Source: Ptychodera flava (lineage: Eukaryota; Hemichordata; Enteropneusta; Ptychoderidae). Taken from it: DNA of 64,000 bases. Location of the stretch: the NCBI RefSeq assembly GCF_041260155.1, contig NC_091948.1:2282001-2346000 (forward strand), read 5' to 3'. Each line of letters begins with the position of its first letter. Within the stretch, counting starts at the first letter, position 1. Shown in pieces: positions 50,576-60,302 of the stretch. The position numbers and the translations under genes were made by a program. Under the pieces are notes generated by a model. That model had not been told where the DNA came from. It did no database searches and saw only the letters and a program-made list of their open reading frames with translations.

Positions 50576-50889
50576 CTCACACACACACACACAACAAACA
50601 CAACACACACATTGCTACTCTCTCTGAGATACACACACTGACGCGACGATCTGCAGGCCCGGAAGTGCCACACAGGGGAGCTCACTCCTAACTCGGACTC
50701 TACGTACCTCGCGGCGTCGAAGGCTAGTGACGATGACAAAGATGTGCGACACTTTTTCTCTTTCTTGCCTTTGTGTCGTGAGTCGGGTTCGTACAGGGCT
50801 TTACATAGCGGTAAAGTGGTAGCCGGCCTGAGTAATACTACACTGCTTAGAGGCCCCGTAAGGGTTTCTGACTTAATGGTACCTGCCAT
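50569..50889 (-). CDS. Unrecognised 106-codon reading frame inside the long-TIR element
   Basis: The ATG (complement of 50887-50889) has a good context (CCGGCATGG). The first about 80 codons lie in DNA clearly GC-richer than the surroundings and give a mixed, non-repetitive protein (MAGTIKSETLTG...; GKKEKKCRTSLSSS; SLAFDAARYVESELG). The last about 25 codons run into CA-repeat. A strong donor-like AG/GTACGT occurs within the codons for AARYVES, so this could be a first exon. Nothing known was recognised. It may be a captured host exon, a transposase N-terminus or chance. Confidence 0.3.
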   Translation of the reverse strand: MAGTIKSETLTGPLSSVVLLRPATTLPLCKALYEPDSRHKGKKEKKCRTSLSSSLAFDAARYVESELGVSSPVWHFRACRSSRQCVYLRESSNVCVVFVVCVCVSV

Positions 50890-51839
50890 GCCGGCGAAGT
50901 TCTGCTGGGGTTAACGGCCCAACCCAGGCCAATAAAACACTGGGAGTCGTGTATTACAGCTCTCTGCCATTCGGCTTATATTCTTTAATGGTTAAATACA
51001 GCATTCAACAGGAACTACAGCAACAGCTTACTGGAACTAAAGCAACAGCTTTACCAGTCCGGGTTATGTCCATAGAGAGGATATTACGATTGACCAATCA
51101 GCGAACCTGCCGCCACCAACGTCACGAATAATTAATCATGCAAACCTGGGCTCGTACATTGCAACGAGTTTGGAACTTTTCGGCTTGATTTCGCCCTTTA
51201 CTTTTAGCACTGGTAGTTTTTAGATGTAGACGTTACTCACAATGTTTAGTACGGTCGAGATGGTGACCGATACCAGTGATTAGTACATTGAAAATTACTT
51301 ATTTGGATGAATTTCCTGGCGGGTACGACTCCTAGAAATCAGTATTTGACCCTTGTAAATCTACAGTAAGTTATTTGTCGCCAAATATCGCCTATTTTTG
51401 GTCAAATTTCAATTTAACCTTGTAATCTGCAGTATGGAGAATGTTTCAAGCTTTGCAAAGATGGGTCAACTGTTTTAGTCGATCATCGGAGCACGATGGA
51501 GCACGATTTTTTCGATCACCATGCATTTCCCGGTACGATTGACCCTTTGCTCAGAAAAACGCGCGCCGGAACAATCGCCGAGAAGTTAACCAAAAGCTGG
51601 AAAAGAGAACGAAAAACGTCCAATAACTCTTTGTCGAATATGGTCAAGGGTAAAGAAACTTAGAAAACTATTCCTGAAGAAATCTTACAATTTTTAACAC
51701 GGTAGAACGTCGCCAATCGACTGGAGCTAAGATACTTCCGGGTAGCCAACAGTCTCACTCGATCGGTGGATCTGTCCGGTCACATCGCTATCTGAACAAA
51801 GTGAACCAACGTAACCTTTGACCCTTATTACATATACAG

Positions 51840-52281
51840 TACGTGATTGGTTCTTGCCTTAATTTCATTACATATACGGTACGCCATTGGCTCTTCCCTA
51901 CTATCCTCTATATGGACATAGCCCGGACTGTTTACTGCTAAACTCTCTGCTCTCTAAACTCTCTGCTTACTTTACTCTGGATCGTACGTAGCTCCACTCA
52001 GCAGGGAATGAATGTCTGGAATGCCAAGTATGCCCACTGGAACTAGACAGCAACGGAGTACGGAGAACTGGAATTTTCAAACTAATATTAAGAGCCACTG
52101 TGTATTTTCTAATAAACTCATTTTCACGCCTACGACATTTCAGTGCCTGATGTACAAGGCAGTGGTATTTTTTTACGAATTTTCATTAGTTCTACGCGTG
52201 AATTTTTTGATCGAAAAATTGATGCTTTGTAAAGTTTGGTCAAACACCAAATGTATTCACTTTTCCCCGGACGTTTTTTGA
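51840..52281 (+). other. Promoter-like segment and short frame inside the long-TIR element
   Basis: CCAAT-type motifs (GTGATTGGTTC at 51842 and GCCATTGGCTC at 51885) precede a TATA-like CTCTATATGGACATA at 51906. A 89-codon frame starts at 52012 (MSGMPSMPTGTRQQRSTENW), and an AATAAA occurs at about 52112. This could be a small transcription unit or an old LTR fragment. No product recognised. Confidence 0.25.
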
Positions 52282-52693
52282 TGAAAGTCATATGGTCAAC
52301 CCGGTCAATGTAGTATCATTCGACTCTTAATGGTACGAAATGTGTCAAACTGTCATCCGACCCCTATCGACCCCTAGCGTTTTCACGTAATGGGGGCTTT
52401 CTTTCTGCCTACTTTTAGTGATTTTCTAAAATGTGGACGCCTTATGTAAACATAGCCAGGCCGTCAGGCCTGCAGTTGAGGACCGGGGCAGCAGGTCACC
52501 TCGACCCCTGTCCGTTTCGACCCAAGTAATTCACACCCTCTTGTCGTTGTTTGTGGTCAAATCAATCCCGGTGCCTTAGTCACTTCGACCTCAGTCAGTT
52601 TTCATGTTACATGTACCTGACAACGTTTTACTGAGTACATTATGCAACTTGTTTCTGTGAGAAAAACTGCTGGCTTCGCTACAACAATCCACG

Positions 52694-52840
52694 GGGTAGC
52701 TGTGATATCGCAGCGGTACTTGTGGCGTGTCGAACGCGCTCGGGTCATTAGTTTGGGGTCATCGCCACAGTCCCTGTGGCGATGACCCCAATGACTCGAT
52801 CGCGTTCGCCACGAGTACCGCTGCGATATCACAGCTATCC
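52694..52840. repeat. GC-rich hairpin inside the long-TIR element
   Basis: TAGCTGTGATATCGCAGCGG and ATCGCCACAG on the left are mirrored by CTGTGGCGAT and CCGCTGCGATATCACAGCTA on the right, around a 3-base loop TCC (52771-52773). Arms are about 70 bases with a few mismatches and a short length difference. Confidence 0.9.
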
Positions 52841-53157
52841 ACGGGGCTGTGAACACTCTGATACTTGTGGGAGGCCTGGGGTACCCCGGCCCCATTGTCA
52901 TTTACTGACTGGGGAACGTGTCTCACTGAAGTAGGTACAGTACGATGGATAAAGCATGTCATTTACTGATTTTTGGAAATAAAGCATTCGTCATTATCGC
53001 AATTGCTTGCCATATGCGGCAAGATTGGATGAGCGAGGCCGGTCCGCTCGCCTTGGTGTCTTGACGCCAAATGAGCCTATTTCCGGTTTAGGCGTTGGGC
53101 TTACAGCAATGCATTATAGGATATCTTCCAGGGCGGCGTGGATCAGTGTGTGTGTGT

Positions 53158-53358
53158 GTGTGCGAGTAGATATACGCATGCGTATTTCGTTCCCCCTCAT
53201 GTAAACTTTTCAGAGCAGTGTGTGTGTGTGTGTGTGTGCGCGAGTAGATATACGCATGCGTATTTCGTTCCCCCTCATGTAAACTTTTCCGAGTAGCAGT
53301 GTGTGTGTGTGCGAGTGGATATACGCATGCGTACTTCGTTCCCCTCATGTAAACTTTT
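53158..53358. repeat. Three subterminal repeat units, right side
   Basis: Reverse-complement counterparts of 50344-50575: each contains GATATACGCATGCGTA, then TTCGTTCCCC and CTCATGTAAACTTTTC, separated by GT runs. Confidence 0.9.
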
Positions 53359-53369
53359 CGATCCTGTAT

Positions 53370-53388
53370 GTGTGTATATGTATGTATG

Positions 53389-53422
<34 letters not shown>

Positions 53423-53885
53423 TGTATGTATGTATGTATGTATGTATGTATGTATGTATGTATGTATGTATGTATGTATGTATGTATATGAGTGTGTGGG
53501 TTTGTGTGTATGTGCGTGCGTGCGTGCATGAGTGCATATGGGCTATGTATGTATGTATGTATGTATGTGCGTGCGTGCGTGCATGAGTGCATATGGGCTT
53601 GTGTATGTATGTATGTATGTATGTATGTATGTATGTATGTATGTATGTATGTATGTATGTATGTATGTGTGTATGTATGTATGTATGTATGTATGTATGT
53701 ATGTATGTATGTAGTATGTGCGTGCGTGCGTGAGTGCATGTATGTATGTATGTATGAATGTATGTATGTATGCATGTATGTATGTATGTATGTATGTATG
53801 TATGTATGTATGTATGTATGTATGTATGTATGCACGTACGTATGTATGTATGTATGCACGTACGTATGCACGTATGTATGTATAT
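53370..53885. repeat. TATG tetranucleotide array in right terminal repeat
   Basis: Mirror of the left CATA array with GTGCGTGCGTGC and GAGTGCATATGGGCT interruptions. It is longer than the left array, showing that the repeat tracts have drifted in length. The minus-strand 269-codon frame (53088-53897) is a repeat translation. Confidence 0.95.
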
Positions 53886-54095
53886 GTCTGTCTTCATAGG
53901 TCTTGTGTGAATTGGTTCACATATATGTATGTTTTTTCACTCATATATGTATTTACTTATGTCTGTATTGATTTATTTATACTTATGCTATAGTAGTTTT
54001 TTATTGATAAATGCATGCAAATACACCCTTTTCGTATGAATATGTTCTTCTAATGTGTAAAATAATTATTTTACATTTGGCGCCTGGTAACGACG

Positions 54096-54900
54096 CTCAT
54101 TGTTGAACAAGAATCAGTGCGACAAATTCCGCGATTAACATTGGATGATTAAATCTGGACGGCTTCTTTGTGACAACGAGTTCAACCAATCAGCGCAAGG
54201 GCCGACGTCGAATTATGTGCAAACTTGCGAAATCTTTAAAATGATACATTGTCCGCTATTTGGCATCGACTCATTGATGACGTTGGCAAGGGAATAATAG
54301 TATTTTTCAAACAGAAGAGTTCTTCGTTTCCGCAAGCCTCACGAGTAAAGTTTTGATAACTCAGCCAAGACTTGCATGTATTTCCCTTAGCCCTTCTGGC
54401 GTATGCTTTTAATTTAAATATTCAAAGCAGCAATGAGCAAGCATCTCACTTTCAATAAAATTGCTGTGTCTTAGGCTCTCGGAAAAAAGTTTAGATATAG
54501 ATTGGTGCCATCTGGAGAGCAAATCACATGAATCTGACCCATTTGTCACTATTCGGTTGAAAACACTCATCCGGTCTGAATTTCACATCCAACTACATTA
54601 CTAGTATTGCAGAGAATGGAGTCCAACAGGCCACGAGCTGACCCTGTTAGAGACATATTGTGCGAACGTAAAGATTTAACTTGGTAGTGTGTCATATATG
54701 ACCGACTGATTCTGAAATATAGCTGCCGACGCAAAGCCAATATATCAACCTCTTTAAAGTACCACAATGAACAGCCAGGTCATGATAGCCAAATTATTTA
54801 CGATGACAGGGTCATGATAGCCCAATTACTTACGATAACCTATCTCGTAACAACTTTGTGGCTTGTCTGAGATTCTAGCACAACAGAATCCCTTACGCTT
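54096..54900. repeat. Segmental repeat block, copy 3 continued
   Basis: Downstream of the transposon the block resumes with CTCATTGTTGAACAAG. It then matches the tail of copy 2: AAGAGTTCTTCGTTTCCGCA, AAAGTTTTGATAACTCAGCC, CACTTTCAATAAAATTGCTG and TTTCACATCCAACTACATTA. A degraded trace of the unit array (GGAGTCCAACAGGCCACGAG) lies at 54617-54660. Confidence 0.7.
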
Positions 54901-54904
54901 CAAC

Positions 54905-55500
54905 CAAAGGGTCCTCAGGCTCCGATGATGATGATGTTGTTGTTTTTATTATTGTTGTTGTTGTTGTTGATAGTATTTGCAGAAAAGAACAAAGTATGCG
55001 CTGCGAAATTCAATACAGCCTAACTATACATGTGCGTTGCAGCCTAACTATACTATGCGTTGCAAATTCAATACAGCCTAACTATACATGTGCGTTGTTG
55101 CCTAACTATACATGTGCGTTGCAAATTCAATACAGCCTAACATTACATGTGCGTTGTTGCCTAACTATACATGTGCGTTGCAAATTCAATACAGCCTGGG
55201 TAATGTTAGGCTGTATTGAATTTGCAACGCACATGTATAGTTAGGCAACAACGCACATGTAATGTTAGGCTGTATTGAATTTGCAACGCACATGTATAGT
55301 TAGGCAACAACGCACATGTATAGTTAGGCTGTATTGAATTTGCAACGCATAGTATAGTTAGGCTGCAACGCACATGTATAGTTAGGCTGTATTGAATTTC
55401 GCAGCGCATACTTTGTTCTTTTCTGCAAATACTATCAACAACAACAACAACAATAATAAAAAACAACAACATCATCATCATCGGAGCCTGAGGACCTTTG
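54905..55500. mobile_element. Near-perfect 596-bp palindromic element (hAT-like ends)
   Basis: It starts CAAAGGGTCCTCAGGCTCC and ends GGAGCCTGAGGACCTTTG, with CTTCAAC at 54898-54904 and 55501-55507 as target duplication (7 bp, or 8 if the bordering G is counted). The arms are almost identical from tip to a roughly 10-base centre (GGGTAATGTT, about 55198-55207). Each arm carries a GTTGTTGTT/ATGATG tract and tandem copies of CTAACTATACATGTGCGTTG with AAATTCAATACAGC. CARRGG-type tips and a 7-8 bp duplication suggest a hAT-type MITE. Both strands therefore encode the same repeat peptide, which is not a gene. Confidence 0.88.
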
Positions 55501-55969
55501 CTTCAACGGTAACAAACTAGCTGAAATACTGCAAACAACATGGTGATAGAAGAAATGTTTTATTTAGGCATACAAAGTTGTGACTTGATATGAGCTGAAA
55601 ACATCTAACCTTATACAGGGTTATGATATCGGCTATATATCGGATGTTGCTGTAACTGTTCTGATAACTTAGCTCCGTTGTAGGCGAATACAATTCATTC
55701 CTTTCTGTATTACAATCCCATTTTAAAACGGCAACCATGAGTAGCATATCCAAGCGTTAAAACTTAAATGCTACAATTTCGCTAGTCGGTAAGTACGCTG
55801 CCTCTAGATACGCCTTAGGGAAGGACCGTAATATCTCAGCAAGGGATGGGGAGGTTGCTGACAGGCAATTTTTTTCGGTTGGTGAAAACGGTTGGTGAAT
55901 TTTCTTGGACGTGAGTGGGGAGGGGGGGGGAGTCATCACTACGCAATTCATTTTTCCCAAAATCATACA

Positions 55970-57309
55970 CATTTTTGATCTTCAAAAATCACCTTTGCTG
56001 CAAAAACACTAGCAGTTTTTACGCTGTTGATTTTTCCGCAATTTTGATTTCCCTCCCCATGCCTAATGGTTCATCCTGTACAATGCCATATTTTATCCAC
56101 TTGTAAACAATGATTTTAAACCAAACCGATCGATTCTGAACCTGTAATAGAATGCTTATTTATGTGATTGCTAAGTCAATACTGATACTCTTATAATTAT
56201 GGATCGACATATGAAGCCCAGTTAGACTTTACGTAAACAGGCATGCCACATGAGCTTGACCAAAGAGGGATATGTACAGAAGATTGACGGATGCAAGTAT
56301 AGATGTGACCCTGTCGATGTCTATCCATAGTAGTACATAACATATCCATTGCATTTTACCGAAAAAAGGGAATGCAGTTTCCTGTGTTTGGCAAGTCAGG
56401 ACAGCTTTATATACAAGTGCATGTTTTAGACCTCAGCATCGGAGAAGAGTTCGAGTCTTTCCAAACTAAGGGCCGTTCAGTTTTACGGCCTGGGGGGCGG
56501 CAAAATCTTGTAGCCGGCGTTCAAAAAAATATAGAAACCCCCCCTGCATTTTACGTGAAAAAAGATGACCCCCCCTTTGTCAGACAAAAAAATTTTAAGA
56601 CCCCCCCCCCCCGCTGAAAAATGACCAAAACCCATACGTCAAATTTACCAGCACGGTTTGGATTTGAACTCCGGTACGCGGCGCGCTTTATTCGTGTAGC
56701 AGAGATGCCAGTGCACAAACTTCTAAGCCACATCCATGCAAACGTCTGGTAAAGAGGGTTGATCATGGCCATGGCATAAAGTGAACTTTATTGTAGGTAT
56801 TATGTTTTTGAAAATGTGGTGACCCCCCTTTCCTACCAGTGAAAAAGCGATGACCCCCCCTTCGCGGATTCCAAAATTACGATGACCCCCCCCCGGATTT
56901 TGCCGGGCCCCCCCGGCCGTAAAAACTGAACGGTCCCTAAAATACGACGTTTTGCCAGTCAAATTGCGTCATTTTGCAATTTACGCAACTCCGAGGGTTA
57001 TAGCTTGGAAATTTGAGTTTGGAGTCCAAAAATTCTGATTTTTCCCTAATTTTTACACTTCTAATACCTTTCCTTACAGTCGGAGAAATTGGCTTGCAGC
57101 GCTCAGAACTATCTGAAATTTGGCAAGTGTCGGAGCTAGTAAGGCACATACCATCGGACTTGTTTAGAGGGCAGGTTTGTGATCAGCTTTATCTCTGAAC
57201 AAAATGATTAACTAGACATAGCTTTCAAAGGAGAACAAAAGACCAAGACCATAGTTAACCTATGTCAAGAAACACTAATGCGAAAACCAGGCATTGAGGA
57301 CTCTCACAC
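55970..57309. repeat. Segmental repeat block, copy 4 (part), interrupted by a MITE
   Basis: CCCTCCCCATGCCTAATGGT, AAACAGGCATGCCACATGAG and GAGTTCGAGTCTTTCC parallel 40313-40730 in block 1, but at greater divergence. Between 55501 and 55970 nothing else was recognised. The sequence downstream of the MITE (56941-57290) is not obviously block-derived. Confidence 0.5.
56470..56937. mobile_element. PIF/Harbinger-like MITE, copy 3 (468 bp)
   Basis: It begins GGGCCGTTCAGTTTTACGGC and ends CCGTAAAAACTGAACGGTCCC, with TAA on both sides (56467-56469 and 56938-56940). Long C runs lie inside both ends. The centre (complement of about 56655-56735) resembles a degenerate tRNA-type promoter, with GTGGCTTAGAAG and GAGTTCAAATCC. 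Confidence 0.82.
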
Positions 57310-57313
57310 TTAA

Positions 57314-58283
57314 GGTGGTGGAAAGGCTAGAGCGTCAGTTATAAATTTCAACAAAACTATTAAAATATAAAAGTAGTCAACATTCTCTGTGGAATAAAAA
57401 AACTAGACATTTGGGCACAAAGGCATTGCAGAGTTATAGCCTGTTAAAACTTCTGAAAAACTGACCAAATAAGAAGAAGTTGGGGAGTCCTTAGTGTATT
57501 AACTATGGTAGAGGTCCCCTAGCTGTTAATAAAATGTTTGAAAAGGGAAAGTCATTATTTGCTGTTTTTCAGGAAAGTTTGACAAGGTGGTGCTGGCATT
57601 CAGAGTGAGTGACTGCTATTGTAAATGCATTTTTAGATTCTTTGAGTGTCAAAGAGGTGTCAAAAGTGAGATTAACCAAAAAAAAACTGCTCTATGACTT
57701 CAAAAGAGGGGTGCAAATATGGCTTGTTTTCAACATTTTTGACAGAATAACAGTTTTCCTACATAATTGTATACCAATTTAATCCAACTTTGAAATGAGA
57801 TATGGACATGGAATTTTTACAGCCTATTAACAAGGTTACAGATAAGATTTGTACGGCACAATTTTCCTGTATTTGAAGTACTTTTTGAAAAATCACATTT
57901 TGAAATTTGAAAGAATTTTTAATAATTTTTTGATATATAAACCCATGTAAAATCATAAAAACAAATTTTATTCACAAATCCTGCCGTACAAATCTTACAA
58001 TAAATAGTGTCAACATATTTATAACTAATTTGGTAATATTAATACTATCCAATTATTATTAAATTCAAATATGTAAAAAAAATATGAAAAATTAAATTTT
58101 AATATTTACTGGTGTCATATTTCAAAATCATGGCTGCAAATATACAATTTTTATATTTGTTGGAGAAAATATTAACTAAGGGAGTTATCCTGAAAATTTG
58201 AACTAAATATCTTTATTCTAACACTTGAAACTGACATTAACTCTGAAAAAAGAATTGGTGCAAAAATAGCCTTTCCAACCACC
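57314..58283. mobile_element. TTAA-flanked non-autonomous transposon (970 bp)
   Basis: TTAA (57310-57313), then GGTGGTGGAAAGGCTA; at the other end TAGCCTTTCCAACCACC, then TTAA (58284-58287). Joining the flanks gives CTCACACTTAAGAGTATTGC followed by ACTGGTTCAAGT, an intact member of the 31-33 bp unit family, which confirms the ends. The interior is very AT-rich with no coding frame. Kolobok or piggyBac-type by target preference. Confidence 0.85.
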
Positions 58284-58287
58284 TTAA

Positions 58288-58410
58288 GAGTATTGCACTG
58301 GTTCAAGTTTTATATCTAACAAAATTTGACTGGATATAGGCCTGCAGACGATGGTCTGAACCAGTTAGAGATCAATTGCACTTATCAAAATGCGAGATAA
58401 GTGTAACCGA
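58288..58410 (+). repeat. 31-33 bp unit array, degraded copy 6
   Basis: TTGCACTGGTTCAAGTTT, CTAACAAAATTTGACTGG and CGATGGTCTGAACCAGTTAG follow the unit pattern of the better arrays, split by the TTAA element on its left side. Confidence 0.65.
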
Positions 58411-58742
58411 AGCGGACCGGACCGGTTTTAGGTCTGATGGCAACGTATACCGTTAGACGCAACATCGACTGTCAAAAGAAAGACAACCTTACTTAGGCAT
58501 GGGCCCCACTTTAGCTCCAAACATTGATATCAGAATAGCCTGGGACAAAGTACTCGAGGGCAACCAAAATTAGGACAAGGACGTCTAGGACAGTCAACAT
58601 CAATCAAAGCTGAAAAACGGTCAACAGAGATAAAGCACAAACAAAGTAGCATCAGAAACAAAAGTTATAAAAGGTTATCTTCAAAGGGCGTGAATATTTA
58701 CGAAGATAAGTCGTTCGGGTGCTCTGTCGAATCAAGCAAAGA

Positions 58743-58750
<8 letters not shown>

Positions 58751-58801
<51 letters not shown>

Positions 58802-58838
58802 CGAGAGAGAGAGAGAGAGGAGAGAGAGGGAGGGAGAG
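58751..58838. repeat. (GA)n-rich tract
   Basis: A GA repeat with G insertions following CGCGCGCG. Confidence 0.9.
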
Positions 58839-58876
58839 TTTAACAACATTACACTGGATTGTGTCCCACAGACCAT

Positions 58877-60266
58877 TGTATCACCCCTATTTGTAACAAT
58901 CAACCCTATTTGTAACAAAACTTAATTTTCAAAAAAACTTTGCCGTATATGTTGAAATATTAATAAAATATGCATATTTGTATGTTTGAGGGCAATTTTC
59001 TTTTTTTTCCTTGTCAAAACTCATTTTTCCGAAACTGCTTTTGTTACAAATTGGGTTGATTGTTACAAATAGGGGTGACATGTCAACCCTATTTGTAACA
59101 ATCAACCCTATTTGTAACAAAACTTAATTTTCAAAAAGACTTTACCATATTTGCTGAAATATTAATAAAACATGCGTATTTGTATGTTTGGGGGCAATTT
59201 TCTTTTTTTTTCTTGTCAAAACTCATTTTTCCGAAACTGCTTTTGTTACAAATTGGGTTGACAAATAGGGGTGACATGTCAACCCTATTTGTAACAATCA
59301 ACCCTATTTGTAACAAAACCTAATTTTCAAAGAAACTTGGCCGTATTTGATGAAATCATGATGAAATATACATATTTATATGTTTGGGGCAATTTTCTTT
59401 TTTTCCATGTCGAAACTCATTTTTTTCCGAAAATGCTCGTGAGATTAAATTTCGTTGTGCAGGTTCCTAGGGATAAGAGCCCTACTCGTAAGATACAATC
59501 AAGTCGTGCAGATACATGCCAAAAGTTTGTTTCCGGGCAATTTTCACCAATGTCGGTCGAAAATGTTAAAAATCTTGTTTTCTGACCGAAATCATACTAA
59601 ACCTATATGGGGTTAACTTTTGTTACAAATTGGGTTGATTGTTACAAATAGGGTTGACGTGTCAACCCTATTTGTAACAATCAACCCTATTTGTAACAAT
59701 CAACCCTATTTGTAACAAAATTTAACCCCATATAGGTTTAGTAAGATTTCGGTCAGAAAACAAGATTTTAAACATTTTTGACCAAATTGGTGAAAATTGC
59801 CCCGAAACAAACTTTTGGCATGTATCTGCACGACTTGATTATATCTTACGAGTAGGCCTCTTATCCCTAGGAACCTGCACAACGAAATTTAATCTAACGA
59901 GTATTTTCGGAAAAAAATGAGTTTCGACATGGAAAAAAAAGAAAATTGCCCCAAACATATAAATATGTATATTTCATCAAGATTTCATCAAATACGGCCA
60001 AGTTTCTTTGAAAATTAGGTTTTGTTACAAATAGGGTTGATTGTTACAAATAGGGTTGACATGTCACCCCTATTTGTAACAATCAACCCAATTTGTAACA
60101 AAAGCAGTTTCGGAAAAATGAGTTTTGACAAGGAAAAAAAAAGAAAATTGCCCTCAAAACAACAAATATGCATATTTTATTAATATTTCAACATATACGG
60201 CAAAGTTTTTTTGAAAATTAAGTTTTGTTACAAATAGGGTTGATTGTTACAAATAGGGGTGATACA
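58877..60266. mobile_element. Foldback element (1,390 bp) inserted in a 31-33 bp unit
   Basis: It starts TGTATCACCCCTATTTGTAA and ends TTACAAATAGGGGTGATACA, flanked by GACCAT at 58871-58876 and 60267-60272. The empty target CCACAGACCATGACCTG is seen in the arrays at 42040 and 47640. The left arm contains tandem modules of about 200 bases (CAACCCTATTTGTAACAATC, then AACTTAATTTTCAAA, then GGGGCAATTTTC, then ACTCATTTTTCCGAAACTGC). The right arm mirrors the outer and inner ones, and the centre lies near 59660. No coding content. The 6-bp duplication is inferred from the best alignment of the tips. Confidence 0.88.
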
Positions 60267-60302
60267 GACCATGACCTGCACAAATTAGGAGACTGCCTGA
60301 CT

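Larger units (their letters stand above)
49816..54089. mobile_element. Long-TIR DNA transposon with CATA/TATG arrays (4,274 bp)
   Basis: It starts TACCAGGCGCCAAATG and ends CATTTGGCGCCTGGTA. Inverted terminal repeats of roughly 750-950 bases comprise a 20-bp palindrome (TGTAAAATAATTATTTTACA), a unique segment with GAACCAATTCACACAAGAC, a long CATA array with CGTACGTG/GCACGCAC variants, then three subterminal units. The target duplication is ACGACG (49810-49815 and 54090-54095); 7 bases if the adjacent A is counted. The homologous block at 63231-63250 carries the uninterrupted site AGAACGATGCTCATT. No transposase was recognised, so it is non-autonomous or its enzyme is unfamiliar; superfamily not assigned. 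Confidence 0.88.

Noticed and set aside
49964..50627. Long reading frames rich in HTYIHTYI or CMYVCMYV
   Set aside because: They are translations of CATA/TATG microsatellite, open in several frames on both strands, and lie in transposon terminal repeats.
50640..51130. Solo LTR of a retrotransposon around the AATAAA at about 50931
   Set aside because: No TG...CA ends, duplicated target or primer-binding site could be located, so only the weaker promoter-like observation was kept.
53088..53897. 269-codon minus-strand frame, the second longest in the window
   Set aside because: Same microsatellite translation as above; no sequence complexity beyond repeat.
54996..55481. Identical peptides on both strands suggesting convergent genes
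   Set aside because: They are mirror copies produced by the 596-bp palindrome and consist of a tandem repeat.
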